NCBI GenBank assembly: GCA_027625915.1
Contig: JANTQA010000023.1
Location: forward strand, 3,472,001 to 3,536,000
Length of the DNA: 64,000 nucleotides
Direction of reading: 5' to 3'
Source: Anaeramoeba flamelloides
Taxonomy: Eukaryota; Metamonada; Anaeramoebidae
Numbering within the stretch: the stretch's first letter is position 1; the number at the start of each line of letters is the position of its first letter. Of this stretch, positions 47,911 through 59,814 are shown one piece after another. The notes beneath the pieces were generated by a model. The model was not told where the DNA came from, searched no databases, and worked only from the letters and a program-made list of their open reading frames with translations. Made by a program: the position numbers and the translations under genes.

Positions 47911-50805
47911 TACTAGATATAAAACAAAAGATAATATATTTAGGATAATGTTCCAAAAGTGGGTTAGTGGGAAAGAAAAAAAAATATGAGAAAATTCACA
48001 TGTCTTTAAACATAAAAAGGTAAATAAATGTGAAATATCCAGAATCCTTTTTTGATCTCTTCTCAAATTATAAGTCTCCTCACATTCAAAAGACAAAGGT
48101 GATCTGTATGAGAAAATTTAATTTGTCAGCATAAAAAATCCAACAAAATCCATTCCTAGATTAACTTGAATCCAGAACACTAAATTTGAAAAAGCATCAA
48201 GATCTTCAAAACTTTATCTTTAAAAAAGTATGGAAAAGATAAAAAATACATATGTAAAAAATAATTTTTAAAAATAAAAATTTTTTGTTATTCTTTAACA
48301 AGATAGATTTTCCTGGAATTTTGAACTTTCAAACAAAAAAAAAAACAAAGATCTTTCAAGATATTCATTCTAAAAGTTAAAAAAAAAATACAGAATATTT
48401 CCGTTTCTTTTTGAAAAGGCAAATGATAGAATTCTGACTAATTATTTGTTTTTTATTTCTAACAAGTCAATTAAGTCATTTTAGTGTTTTATTAATTCTA
48501 AATTAGTATAACAAGATGTATTCAAAATGATAAACTTTGAAATTATAAATTTTTAGATTGAAATTGAAATTGATTTTCCAGTACGAGTTTTATTAGGGAT
48601 AAAATATCGCTTTTTTAGACCTTATAAAATACATTTTTTAACCAAAAATACTTGTTTGTTGCGAAAAAGACCATTAATTTCATTTTTTTTTTTTTTTTGG
48701 GAAAGATAAAGAAGTTTTGATTGAATCCATAAAAGTCTTTGATATTTGAAAAAAAAATGATAACTCAAAAAAAAAAATAAATTTTAAAATTAAGCCTTTC
48801 AAGCACATATATTTTTTTTTTATAAATACCAAAAAAAAAAAGGAATCCAAAAAGTTTAAAAATGAATACTTTGGATAAAAAAAAAAATGATTTTTTTATT
48901 ATTTTGTAGAGTTCAGAAGCATAAACAACTATTAAATTCAAATTTTTAAACTTTTGAAAAAAAACAGAAAAAAATTCAACGATCTAAATTATTTTTAATA
49001 GAATTTTTATAACAAATCGTGTATTATAAATTATCAGGTTATTATTACTCCGGAAAACTGTATTATTGAAACTGGTATATTTATTAACTTTTGAGAAAAA
49101 AAAAAAATCAATTTAATTTGAAAATTCCTCCTTAAAATTAAACAAAAAAATGTAAAATAAATTGGGGTATATATCCCTTAACACCCTAAATAACCTGATT
49201 TTCTTTGAAATAAAAATTGTAATTTGAATTGTCATAAAAAGATTTATAATATATAAATTTTATAAAAAATTATCTTTGAAAAATTTTATATTAAAATTTT
49301 TATAAGTACCTTCATAAAAAAATTGAATGAAAAATAATATTTCAACATTTGAAAAATTTTTCTTAGTTTTTGTGATTTTCTTATTTTTCAATGGAAATTC
49401 ATCATTAGACAATTTTTTTTTTTTGAAAAATTTGACTAACCATCAAAAACTTTCTTGTTTTCTGATTAAAACATATCATTATTTAAGGGAAAAAATTTTT
49501 TTTGGTGCTCTTTCACCCCAAGATGACCTAAAATTATTTAATAAAAAAATTATTCATTACAAAAGTTATTTTGATATCACAAAGAAAATGTGTTTTATCT
49601 GTTGATTATCATTCAATGGAAATAAATATATTTGATTCTAAATAAATTAAATAATAAAAAAAAAATCAAACACGAAAATATCAATTTTTCAGAATTACTA
49701 AAATTTGGAAGTTTTTTCAACAAATAATTTTTTTAATTTTTTAACTATTTGGCCATCTGTCTGAGTCCAATTAATAACATTTGAATTATTTTTTTTAGTT
49801 TTTAATTATTTTTTTTACTTTTTAAAATCTAGACATAAAATAAACAATATTTTTGGATAAGAGACCTAGTTTAAAAAATTATTTTTGAAAAATCTAGTTA
49901 ATTTCGGTTGAAAAATTCAAATTTCACATATATTTTTTCTAATTTTTACCAACCACAAAATTCAATAATTATATATATATATATACTATTTCTTATAAAT
50001 GAAGATTATTTTATTTTCTTTGAATATTATTTAAAAAATAATTTATATTTTTTTTTTTTTAGTGTTAATTACTTTATCTAAACTAAAATTCAAAAATTTT
50101 CACATCGTTAAAACCAGTTAAAAGAATCTCAATAATACAATTTCATTCAAATCGCAAATAATTTTACTTTTTGTAAAATATGGAAATCATTTTTTCATCT
50201 TTTAAGTTTTTTATTTTCATTTTTTTTTTTGAATTATGTAACTTTTTCGTTCGATCGAAATATTTTTTTCAACAATTGATATTATTTTAAAGCAGAGTTG
50301 TTCAAAATAGAAGAACTCATAATAAAATTAGTTAAGGATATCCAACTATTTGATCGATCTATATTTGTAATAGAATTTAGACAAATTTGCCAAATGCATT
50401 TTTTTGTTCTGTCTCTCTTCAAAATTTTTAACACACCGATAATTTATTAATATTGATAATTATTTATTTTTTGTGTTGTGAGGTATTTTAATTTCTAAAT
50501 AATTGTTAACATTCCAATTAGTAAATGGTTCTAATTTGGTATTTCTTCTTGGGTTGATTAAATAAGGTTTTTTTCAAAAATTGATTTTTGATGTGTTAAA
50601 AAAATTAAATTGGGGTTTAGTTTCTCATTTGAATATATATGTGGGTGTAATTTTTGGAATGGGGTTTATTTTAACTTTTTATTCTAATCCAAATCTGGAT
50701 AAAAGATAAATAACAAAATAAATTTATTAACAAATCAATATCATTTTTAATATTTGCTCGGTTTTAAACTTGATAAATTTTGGTTCAATTAGTTGTGATA
50801 AGATT

Positions 50806-50807
<2 letters not shown>

Positions 50808-50851
<44 letters not shown>

Positions 50852-50867
50852 TGTGTGTGTGTGTGTG
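50808..50867 (+). repeat. (TG)n microsatellite
   Basis: About 30 TG units interrupted once by TACG. Confidence 0.95.
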
Positions 50868-51236
50868 CCATTCTTATTTTGCATTATCTAAAAGTATAAA
50901 AAAAGAAAATTTAGATTTATTTTTTTTGATTTTGACTTAATATTTCAAAAAAAAAATAGAGAATTTTTCCTTGAATATTTAAAGAAATTTTCTTTTATAT
51001 TTTAATAATGGTAAATTGATATTATTTATTCTCTAACATATAGAAATATTTTATCTATTAAAAGTAAATTATAGAAATTTACTAAAAATAATATTGGATT
51101 TTTAAAAGATAATAAGCAATATAACAAATAAAAAAAAACAAATAAATATTAATAATAAAAAAAAAAATAAATAAAAAATAAAAAATAAATAAAAAATAAA
51201 AAATAAATAAAAAAGTTAACTCAATGTTATGGGATA

Positions 51237-53015
51237 GTGCCGATAAAAACAGAAAAGTTAAAACCAAAGTGGAGTGAAATTAAAGTTCAAAGTGAAGAGA
51301 AGATTATGAAAGTATATAATTCTGGTGGTGTTTGTTACAAAAATAAATTATATCTTTTTTCAGGGTATAATTACACTTTGGAAAAAACTGATCTTAAGGG
51401 TTATATACCTGATATGTGGTGTTTTAATTTAAAAACCAAAAAGTGGGGGAAGAAGCTTAGTGTGCCTAATTTCAAAAGGCTTGGTTACGGTTATTGTAGT
51501 TATAATGACAAATTCATCATATTTGGGGGGTCAACTTATATAAATAAGGAAATAAATTATAAACAGCTTTCTGATTTGATTGAATATGATCCTAAAGAAA
51601 ATATAATGAAAAAAATCAAGCCAAAATCAAGCAAAGAACAACACCCACCACCGAGACTTGATCCAGTTTGCTTTTCTTACAATAATAAATTATTTGTCAC
51701 AAGTGGTTATGATGATAATTCGATTGATAACATTGATTTTGAAACATGCTATAATGATTTATATTATTTTGATTTTGAAACGTTAAAGTGGAACGAAAAG
51801 AAATTTGATAACAATAAAGAAAAGTTTCCAGCAGCATTGACCGATTGTTGTTATGTGTGGGTTGAAGAAAAGCGATGTTTATATTTATATGGTGGTATTG
51901 ATACGCAAGATAGAACACATAATGAATTCTGGAAATTTGATCCCAAAATTATGAAATGGAAAAAAATTTCAATTCATCATTTAAATGGTGCTAAGGGTGT
52001 TAATGATGGCACAATGTTTTATCATAACGAAAAAATATATATATTTGGTGGTGAAAAATCTTTGATTTGTAACGATTTTTTGGAAATCGATCTTCATACT
52101 TGTACTGCTCAGAATATTTATCAAAGCAATTTGCCAATAAAAAGGATTGGTTCTGTTTCAATTAAAAATAACCAAAATGTTTATTTAATATCTGGTTCCT
52201 ATACAAACGTTGGTACCCATCGAATAAACTTGAATGATATTTGGAAATTGGATTTCCCTGTTGATGGGCTTGTAATGGATATGAAACAATATTATAAACG
52301 AAAGGAGTTTGTTGATGATCATCTAATTTCAAAGACCAACAAAAAATTCCCAATTCATAAATTAGTAATTCAAATGAGAATCGGTGATATTGATTATAAT
52401 GAATTTAAAAAACGCTGTAAAGACCTTTCGTCAAGATTATTAAAATTAATAATTAAATACCTTTATTATGGAAATATCCATTTTAACTATTCAGAAAAAA
52501 CCAAGGTGAAGCTATTAAATTTTGCCCAAAATATTAATTTGCAAAATTTATTAAATACGATAAAGGATTCAAGAGAACAAGACACCCAAGTTTTATATTC
52601 CGATTTTTACAAACTCTATCAAAATGAGGATTACAAAGATTTTAGTATAATTATCGAGAAGAAAGAAATTAGAATAAATAAATTTATTTTACAAGCTCGG
52701 TCAGATCTATTCAGGGGGTTGTTTTTATCAATATCTGGAAATATTAAAAAGGTTTCAGATTATTCTAAACTTCCTTTAGATATTTTATTAATCTTTTTCA
52801 AATTTTTATATACAAACAATTTGGATGATTCCCATTTGAATAAAAGACAAATAAATGATCTTATACAAGCTAATGATTATTTCCAATTAAATCAAAATGG
52901 TTTGAAGATCGTGGCTGAGCGTATTGAAAAAAATCAATTAATCAAAGAATCCGAATATTTTTTTAATAAAAGTTATTATAATTATGATTGGGACCATTTT
53001 TTGAAAAGGAATTAA
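51237..53015 (+). CDS. Kelch-repeat protein with two C-terminal BTB domains
   Basis: A single long exon. Six kelch blades are visible, each with a hydrophobic strand and G-G or S-G turn: NKLYLFSGYNY, DKFIIFGGSTY, NKLFVTSGYDD, CLYLYGGIDT, EKIYIFGGEKS and QNVYLISGSYT, spaced 45-65 residues apart. They should fold as a beta-propeller. Residues about 355-440 form a degenerate BTB domain (FPIHKLVIQMR, LLKLIIKYLYYG), and about 447-565 a better one (YKDFSIIIEKKEI, FILQARSDLFRGLF, LLIFFKFLYTNNL). Kelch-BTB proteins commonly act as cullin-3 substrate adaptors or actin-linked scaffolds; which applies here is unknown. The first in-frame codon at 51237 is GTG and no in-frame ATG precedes the first blade. 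The true start is probably on a short upstream exon (TAG acceptor at 51235-51237, or AAAAG at 51215). Confidence 0.85.
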   Translation: MPIKTEKLKPKWSEIKVQSEEKIMKVYNSGGVCYKNKLYLFSGYNYTLEKTDLKGYIPDMWCFNLKTKKWGKKLSVPNFKRLGYGYCSYNDKFIIFGGSTYINKEINYKQLSDLIEYDPKENIMKKIKPKSSKEQHPPPRLDPVCFSYNNKLFVTSGYDDNSIDNIDFETCYNDLYYFDFETLKWNEKKFDNNKEKFPAALTDCCYVWVEEKRCLYLYGGIDTQDRTHNEFWKFDPKIMKWKKISIHHLNGAKGVNDGTMFYHNEKIYIFGGEKSLICNDFLEIDLHTCTAQNIYQSNLPIKRIGSVSIKNNQNVYLISGSYTNVGTHRINLNDIWKLDFPVDGLVMDMKQYYKRKEFVDDHLISKTNKKFPIHKLVIQMRIGDIDYNEFKKRCKDLSSRLLKLIIKYLYYGNIHFNYSEKTKVKLLNFAQNINLQNLLNTIKDSREQDTQVLYSDFYKLYQNEDYKDFSIIIEKKEIRINKFILQARSDLFRGLFLSISGNIKKVSDYSKLPLDILLIFFKFLYTNNLDDSHLNKRQINDLIQANDYFQLNQNGLKIVAERIEKNQLIKESEYFFNKSYYNYDWDHFLKRN

Positions 53016-53562
53016 ATTAAAATTTTCTCTTTAATTTTTTAATCATTTTTTTTATTTTTACGATATATCTTCATTAAAATTTTTCCAATTTTACATTTAA
53101 TTATTTTGAATCGAAATTGTTATTTATTAAAATTTTCTTTTTTTTACATTTTGAAAATCGAATATTTGATTCTATTTGATCATTGATCTTAAAGAACAGT
53201 TTTCCTTAAAATCAAAAAGAATTGAAAACAATAGACCCTAGATAAATTAATTTGAGCGAGTAGAATTTTAGACTTTGTAAATAATAGATTGAAAATCTGT
53301 TGCTTTTCAATGTTTGCATGGGTAAACACTGATTTGTAAATGAATTTAATCTCTTTTACAATTAATTCTGATAATGCAATTCATAATTTGAAGTAACCAC
53401 CAAAAGGTAAAGATAAAAAATATAAGTTAATTATTGGTATTGGTATTATGGGGAGGGGGGGGGCAATTATTTTCTACTTGTTAAATTGATGTTTTAAAAA
53501 TATATTCATATTAAACTTTTAATTTTGAACTAACAAAATTCATTTAAGTTTTCTCTTGATTT

Positions 53563-53842
53563 AAAATAGTAAAAAAAATATACAAATTCGGGTACATAGT
53601 GCCCCACTTTTCGGAGTCGTGGAATACCAATTTATTAATCACAGTTTGTGGAATCTTATTATTAATAATCTTTCTATCGGGTTTTTACTCCTCCTGTTTC
53701 AGGACGTGGATAATTTTTAATTTGGTCATGTGAATGATATAATTTTTTTTTAACTTTAATTTTTTAATTATTTTTCTTCTTCTCTTTTTTTATTTAGTAA
53801 ATTTTCTTTGATTACTCCTTTCTCACAATAAAGTAATAAATA
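53563..53842. mobile_element. Element E, 280 bp, with 17-bp flanking direct repeats
   Basis: Flanked by identical AAGTTTTCTCTTGATTT at 53546-53562 and 53843-53859, which look like a target-site duplication. The interior is the reverse complement of the pieces in 5421-6612. The right part ends CACAATAAAGTAATAAATA, which contains an AATAAA signal. No Pol III A/B boxes and no coding frame are seen. The long direct repeats point to a retroposon-type insertion (inference). Confidence 0.75.
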
Positions 53843-55440
53843 AAGTTTTCTCTTGATTTCATATTTATTAAAAATTTTTTTCTGAAAAAACAATCGAGAT
53901 TTCTCAGTATTATATTTTTTTTATTTATTTTATTTAAATATATTTAATAGTATTATTTTAATCGTTATTATGAATAACCCAAGTTTTATATTTTGAATTA
54001 CTATTATTATAATATAATTTCAATTTTAAAAAATATTAAAAAAATAAAGTCTTTAAAGAAAATGTAAAAATGAATAATTATGATTTTTTTTCCCAAAAAC
54101 AAAAAAAAAACACAATAAAATTATTTTTTAATCTTTGAACTATTTTGACTATTTTTTATAAGTAAAATCTGGATTAAAGACATATATATAAATTAGTGTA
54201 TTGATACTATTTGAAACCTTATTTTTCAAAATTGAAGAAATTTTATTCAATTTAGGTGATAAGGGGTAGACATGTATATATGTATATGTGTGTATATGTA
54301 CTTACATTTATATGATTCGATTCTTTGGAAGTGTGTGTTATTGTACTTAAATTATCCTGAATTATGGATACCTAAGGCATAATTTTTGTTTTTATCCAAT
54401 TATTTTAGAAAGTGAATGACTAAATCTTGTTATATTATTATTAACGCGGGTTGTATGAAAATCTTTGATTTAGCTCAATTCTGAATAAATTTAAAAAAAA
54501 AAAAAAAAACTCACCACCATGATAATTATTAATTACTTATGGTGTTTAATTTCATTGTTGTTAGTTGTTATAATTTTCTAGTTTTACTACTTCTGTGGAT
54601 CAGAAGTCTAAATAATTATTGGCTTTGTAAAAAAACACCATGGTTTAATTATTATTATTTATAAATGTTAATTGTTTTTCTTCTCTTTTTTTTTTTGTTA
54701 ATTTATTCTTTAATTACTTATTTTAAAGAATAATAGTAATAATGATAAATTACTTATTTTTGTTTGATATTTTTTAGCAAAATTCATGTAATTAAATTAT
54801 TATTTTAAATTTTCAAGATTGTAATATTTTTTTCATTTTTATTAAAATTTATTTAGTTGTCACACGAGGTAACAAAGACAGTAGGTATTTTTTAAGTAAA
54901 CCTTTGATGGGTTTTGTGGGTTTCCTCTGTATGCGAGATCTGGATATTTTATTGGTTTTTTATTTCTATTCTTTTTAATTATTTCGAATGTTATTATTTT
55001 TATATGGTTTACTTGAGTTTCAGTTTTGCTTCTCAAACTAAATGGTTTTAATTTCAAATATTTCACAATCTCAAAAGATTTCAACATTTGTTTTTTTTGT
55101 TTAATCCTGTGGCTTTTTTTTAAAAATTTAATAATAAAAAAAAAAAATATTCAAGTAAAATCATATAAAAATAAAAATATTAATCCGATTCCTTAAGAAT
55201 AGGAAATCTCAATTTTTTATTCTCTGTTTATTCTATAAAATATTTTTTTTTTTTGGTTTTATATTCTATAATTTTGAATTGTAAGAATTTTTTTTGTATT
55301 TAATAAAAAAATAAAAAAATGTATATGAATATTCTTGTTCAAGAATTATTAGAACAAGAGTAAATTTAAGAAAAAAAAAACACTTGATTTTTTTCAACTT
55401 GTCTATAAATAAAAATAAAAATAAAATAATAAATGTAAAA

Positions 55441-55471
55441 GGTAAGGGGTAAGGGGTAAGGGGTAAAAGGT
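55441..55471 (+). repeat. (TAAGGGG)3 G-run repeat
   Basis: Three GGGG runs spaced by TAA, preceded by GG and followed by TAAAAGG, in a region otherwise almost free of G runs. It resembles short telomere-type units and could form a G-quadruplex. Function is not shown. Confidence 0.8.
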
Positions 55472-55910
55472 AAAATGTAAAATGAAAAATGAAAAAGGAA
55501 AAATAAAAATGTAAAATGTAAAAAAAAGAAAGAAAGAGGAAAAGAAAAAAAAAAAAAGGAAAAAAAAAATGTATAATAAAAATGAAAAATGAAAATGAAA
55601 ATGAAAATGAAAATGAAAAAAGGAAATAGAAAAAAAAAAGGAAATAGAAAAGCAAAATAAAGAATGAAGAAATTATTAGAATTGATCCATTTGTTAGAAG
55701 ATTTTTCTTTTCTAAAATTTGTTTTGAATGTTGACAAATAAAAACTAGTTTATTAAATTGAATTTTTTTTTCAAGACCTTTTGAATAATAATTGGGTTTA
55801 TAATAATGGAAATAAAATCATACCAAGTATAATAAATAGCATTATTATCAATAATAAAAATTATATTAAACCCAAATAAAAACTCATAAAAGTTTTTTTT
55901 AAAAAATTAA

Positions 55911-58204
55911 TTACCATTCCCCATTAAAATAAAATTGATCAGGGATATATCTAATTTCGGATCCCAATTGGGGATATAAAGTGGGCCATTCTAAATCTGT
56001 GTTATCGTTTCCTATCAATGAAAGGATTTGTGGGAAAGTGTTGGTATCTTCTATTTGGTCGTAAAATGGTGAAGGGCAAGAATCAGAACTATCCGAATCC
56101 AAGTAATTTGATGTTAAAGCGTCATCATATGAATTGCCATAGTTGTTTCCGTCGGTGATGTTATTGTTGTTCGTGTTAATACCAATAAAATCTGTGAATT
56201 CTGTTGTATTATCAAAACTAAGATCTTGGATCTGGTTTCCCAGATTTTTATTTGTGCCTATAGAGTGTTTCTGGTTATTTGTTTTGATTTTATTTTGATC
56301 GTTTATTGTATTTTGATTTTTTATTTTATTTTGATCATTTATTTTATTTTGTATGTTTATTATATTTTGATCGTTTATTTGATTTTGATCGTTTACTTTA
56401 TTTTCTGTGAGATTTTTGGTTTGTTCATTTTGATTAAATTTGATTAAAATTCTTGAATTTTGGATTTGCATATTAATTTCTGGTTTTATTTTCGTATCTA
56501 TATTTTTTAATTTATTAAAAACAAAATTCTGATTATTATTGTACATTTTATTTTCTTGATTTGAATTTGGATATTTTTTGATTGTTGCTCTTGGGTTAGT
56601 ATATTTTTTCATCTGTGTAGCTATTTGGCGTTGTTTTTGTTGAGAAATGGAATTTTTCTTTTTTTTAATTGATCGTTTCCCTATTTTTTTCCTGATAATT
56701 GCTTTTCTCCCCCTTAAAACGATTTTCGAATTTGAAGAACTTTTTGGTGGGATACTGTAAATTTCTTTTTCAATCCCAGAATCATACTTGATACTTTCTT
56801 TTCTATACTCACGAAGTTTTTTTTTATTCTCCTGTAGTAGCCTCATGACTTGGCGGATTTTGAGATCCTTAATCCTGCCTTGTATGGTCTTCTTTTTTTG
56901 TACTGAATTCGAAACCTTACTTTGAACGATGGTACTAAGAGAGTCAGCAATCTGTCTGTATCGTTGATCATGGCCATGTTTGTTTTTGAGATTTTCATTT
57001 AAACGGTTTGACAACAAAAGTACTTTTTGAACTAACGCTTCCCTTAAATTGCGCGCAGCAATCAAGTCATTAAGATACTTTTGAATTTCTGGAATGATCA
57101 AAGATTGTTCCTTATTCCACGAGTAGAAATTTGTTTTTGGATCGACCTTCACAAGATTAAGCAGTTTGTAAATTGATAGTACAGTGCAAATCCGCTGTTT
57201 AGAAAATCCTGTTTTTGTTGACAGTAATTCACGTGGGTAAGATTCTTTTTTTTTTTTTTTTTTTTTTTGTTTGTGTAAAAAGATCCAAATAAAGAACAAA
57301 ATAATAAGTTAACGAATTAATAAATGGGTTAATTTGAAAATTAAGGACTTTGTTTTGTTCAGGCAGAAATAAAAAATTTAACAAAAAAACTAAAGTTAAG
57401 TCTTTTTAAAAAAGTGAGTACTCAAAGTTTTAAAGACTTGAACTCAAATTGTTTGGGTTACTCTTTTAAAGCTTTTTAGTAACACTTTAAAAACTTTTGT
57501 TCCGAACTTATTTTGAAGGGAATTTTGTTTTTTTTTTTTTATTAAATCAAAAATGAAAAAGACAAAGTTCTTTTAAAAAAGTGTGAAACAAACAAGTTTT
57601 AAAAAAAGTCTAAAAATGGCCCACTGGGTTTTGTTATCAAATTTAATGAAACTTTTGAAAACTTTTGTGTTTCACATTTTAAAAACAGTCTAAAAAAAAA
57701 AAAAATAAAAAAATAAAATTAAAATTGAAAAAAAAGAAAAAGAACGAATAGAAGCTTACTTTGTTTTAATAATTTCATAAGTTTAAAGCCAAGGACACCA
57801 ATTGTTTTTCTTGATCTTGGATTTTCATAGGAATGATTTTTTTCATTGTTTTGTCCATCAATATTGATCGTTGGTTCCATGAGATTTTGTTTTTGTACCT
57901 GAACCTTTTCAGAGTCAATTGTAAAAATGTTATACCATGCACAACTAAGATAAAACTGATCATTTTCTTGTTTCAAGGAAAGTTTTTTTGTTTTTTTTTG
58001 TGGTGGTTGGATAAAGATGCCGTTTTGAACAAAAAGTCTTTTAATTCTTTGAACGCAATTCTGAAACAAAGGATTGTTTTTGTGTTTGTGTTGAGAAATA
58101 AACATTTTTGTATGTGTGCTTAGAGAAAAGAGTTGATTTAATTCTATGTTGGAAAACAAATATTCACCATAAGACCAAACTAAATTGAAATAAGAAAGGG
58201 ACAT
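55911..58204 (-). CDS. E2F-like winged-helix DNA-binding protein
   Basis: Minus-strand exons 57760-58204 and 55911-57244 join in phase over a 515-bp intron (GTAAGC donor), giving 592 residues. The join restores a winged-helix domain of E2F/DP type: SRKTIGVLGFKLMKLLKQ from exon 1, then PRELLSTKTGFSKQRI and KLLNLVKVDPKTNFYSW from exon 2. These align with the family's K-S-L-G-L-L, R-R-I-Y-D-I and I-G-L-I-E-K...W elements. The DNA-reading R-R-x-Y-D motif is altered to KQRICTV. A coiled-coil-like segment follows (RNLREALVQKVLLLSNRL), then basic KK/RK patches, an INDQNK-type repeat and an acidic tail (SYDDALTSNYLDSDSSDS) that could activate transcription. The start at 58204 is the first ATG of a convincing frame. 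A pyrimidine-rich acceptor at 58187 might instead attach an upstream exon. The acceptor at 57245 is A-rich, which is unusual. Confidence 0.65.
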
Positions 58205-58552
58205 TTCAGTTAGGATCAAAACAAAAGAAAAATAATTTAAAAAACAAAAAAGTTTTTTTTCAAAAATGAAAAAATATATGTTTTGAAGAATCAAATTAAC
58301 TGTTTGAAGAAGAATTAAGATCATTTTTTTTTGTGTACACAGGCACTAGTCTCTCTTTTCGCATTTCTCTTCAAAAATGTTCGTAATAATTAAAAAATTA
58401 TCACAAGATTTATTTTGGAGTTAGAATTTTTATCATCCAGAACTTGAGATACAAAAACAAATTCTAAAAGTTTTTAAAAATATCAAAAGAGTTTTGTTTT
58501 TAAAATTAGATCTTAAATTTCTTTTACAAATTAATTATATTTTAAAGCCAAG

Positions 58553-58840
58553 TCAGTTTTTTGCTGGATCTTTCCACAAAAGAGTAATTGAAGAAAAATT
58601 TTTGACTAAATTAAAGTAGATGAATTTCAATTCCATTTTTCTTGGATAAAAGGTTTTGTCAAAACAAGGCAATTTTTCGAAAAAAAAAGATTTGGAAACC
58701 AAAAAAATATTGCTTTGTTTGTTATTTGAATCAAGTTGTTTAAATTTGTCGTTAGAATAAATTCCATATTTCCATTCTTGTTTCTGGTGATTTGTCTTCC
58801 AAATAATGACCAAAATACTCTTTTCCAAAATTTTCTTATG
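58553..58840 (-). CDS. Orphan coding-like frame, possible exon or relic
   Basis: About 95 codons, open behind a possible CATAAG acceptor, ending LLWKDPAKN-stop. Composition is balanced for this genome, with four tryptophans and varied codons (VIIWKTNHQKQEWKYGIY, FLVSKSFFFEKLPCF, MELKFIYFNLV). There is no ATG near the beginning and I recognise no domain. It lies upstream of the E2F-like gene on the same strand. It could be an upstream exon of that gene (but it ends in a stop), a terminal exon of another gene, or a decayed copy. Confidence 0.3.
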   Translation of the reverse strand, partial: HKKILEKSILVIIWKTNHQKQEWKYGIYSNDKFKQLDSNNKQSNIFLVSKSFFFEKLPCFDKTFYPRKMELKFIYFNLVKNFSSITLLWKDPAKN

Positions 58841-59038
58841 TCACAAAATTGAATTGAGAATATTTAAAAAATAGCGGTTTTACGAGTGGGTTGTTAGTGA
58901 ATGTCAAAAACTTATAATCTCAAAGATAATTTGGTATGTTTCTTTTTGTGGTTTGGTTTTTAAAACAAGAAATTTCTTTTATACAAATTAGGCCAATCCT
59001 ACAAATTTAAATTGTGAAGAGAATTTGGCAAAAATATT

Positions 59039-59245
59039 TTGTATTTTATCACTTTTTGTGAAAGCTTGAATGAAAGAAAGCATAAAAGTCCACTAAAGTT
59101 TATCGAAATTAGATTTCGTTTTCTTGAAACCATATCAGTAATGTTTTTTTGTAAGAATACAGTTCAACATTATAACAAGAATCCTAAAGGTAACATTCGA
59201 TCTTCATTGATTTACACAATGATCAATTCCGCAATAAAGACATGA
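59039..59245 (+). CDS. Orphan coding-like frame, possible exon or relic
   Basis: A 68-codon frame that starts at TTG, not ATG: FITFCESLNERKHKSPL, KFIEIRFRFLETISVMFF, NPKGNIRSSLIYTMINS. It is less phenylalanine/lysine-rich than chance frames here. No domain is recognised. It is divergent from the frame at 58553-58840 with about 200 bp between. It may be a fragment of a lost gene. Confidence 0.25.
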   Translation: MYFITFCESLNERKHKSPLKFIEIRFRFLETISVMFFCKNTVQHYNKNPKGNIRSSLIYTMINSAIKT

Positions 59246-59814
59246 TATTGTAATTAAAAGTCAACAATAAAAGTACTCTTTTGTTTGAATGAAGTAGCAA
59301 CATCATAACAGCCACTGGAATTGAAATATATGATAATTTATTCATAAATTCAAATAATATTTGAGTTTTATATCATTTTTCTGAATACTCTAATTTTTTT
59401 TTTTAAAAAAGTTCTTACCAAAGGTAATCCAATTTACAACTCATTTTACCAAGTTTCGTAATATTTAAACCAATAAAGTCCATTATTCAAATCAGAGTAC
59501 AACTATTTTAAATTGAAAAATGAAACAAAAATTTTTCAGGTTTTTATTTACATTTAACAGATTAAAAAATTATATTATTCGCTTCAGTTCAGATTCTTAA
59601 ATTTTTTTTTTTAAAAAGAAATTATAAAACTTTAATTTAGCTAATAACTACAATTAAAATTTCTGAAGAAATTAGATAAAAAAAAAAAATTTAATTTTTA
59701 GGGAGAGTATTTTTCTCTGGAACCAAGACTAAATACACCAATTTGTATTTTAAGTTTTTTGTTATATATTACCTTGTAATTATTTGAATATAATTTTATA
59801 TACCAATATTCTAT

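Larger units (their letters stand above)
47230..51236. other. Gene-free stretch before the kelch-BTB gene
   Basis: Apart from a palindromic element at 47513-47910 and a GT microsatellite, only low-complexity open frames are seen. A frame at 49327-49605 starts with a hydrophobic segment but has no codon pattern or motif that convinces me. The last 200 bp before the kelch frame is an A-rich aaaaataaat run. Confidence 0.5.
53016..55910. other. Gene-free stretch
   Basis: Holds element E, a G-rich short repeat and a long polypurine tract (about 55440-55670, aaaatgaaaaatg units). No gene is recognised on either strand. The phenylalanine-rich antisense frames at 55266-55737 are the complement of the polypurine tract. 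Confidence 0.55.

Noticed and set aside
49327-49605. 92-codon frame starting with ATG and a hydrophobic stretch
   Set aside because: Could suggest a secreted peptide, but Phe/Lys content matches chance frames and no relative or splice context was seen.
55266-55737. Two overlapping antisense frames of about 125 codons
   Set aside because: Complement of the polypurine tract; Phe-rich, no initiation context, no domain.
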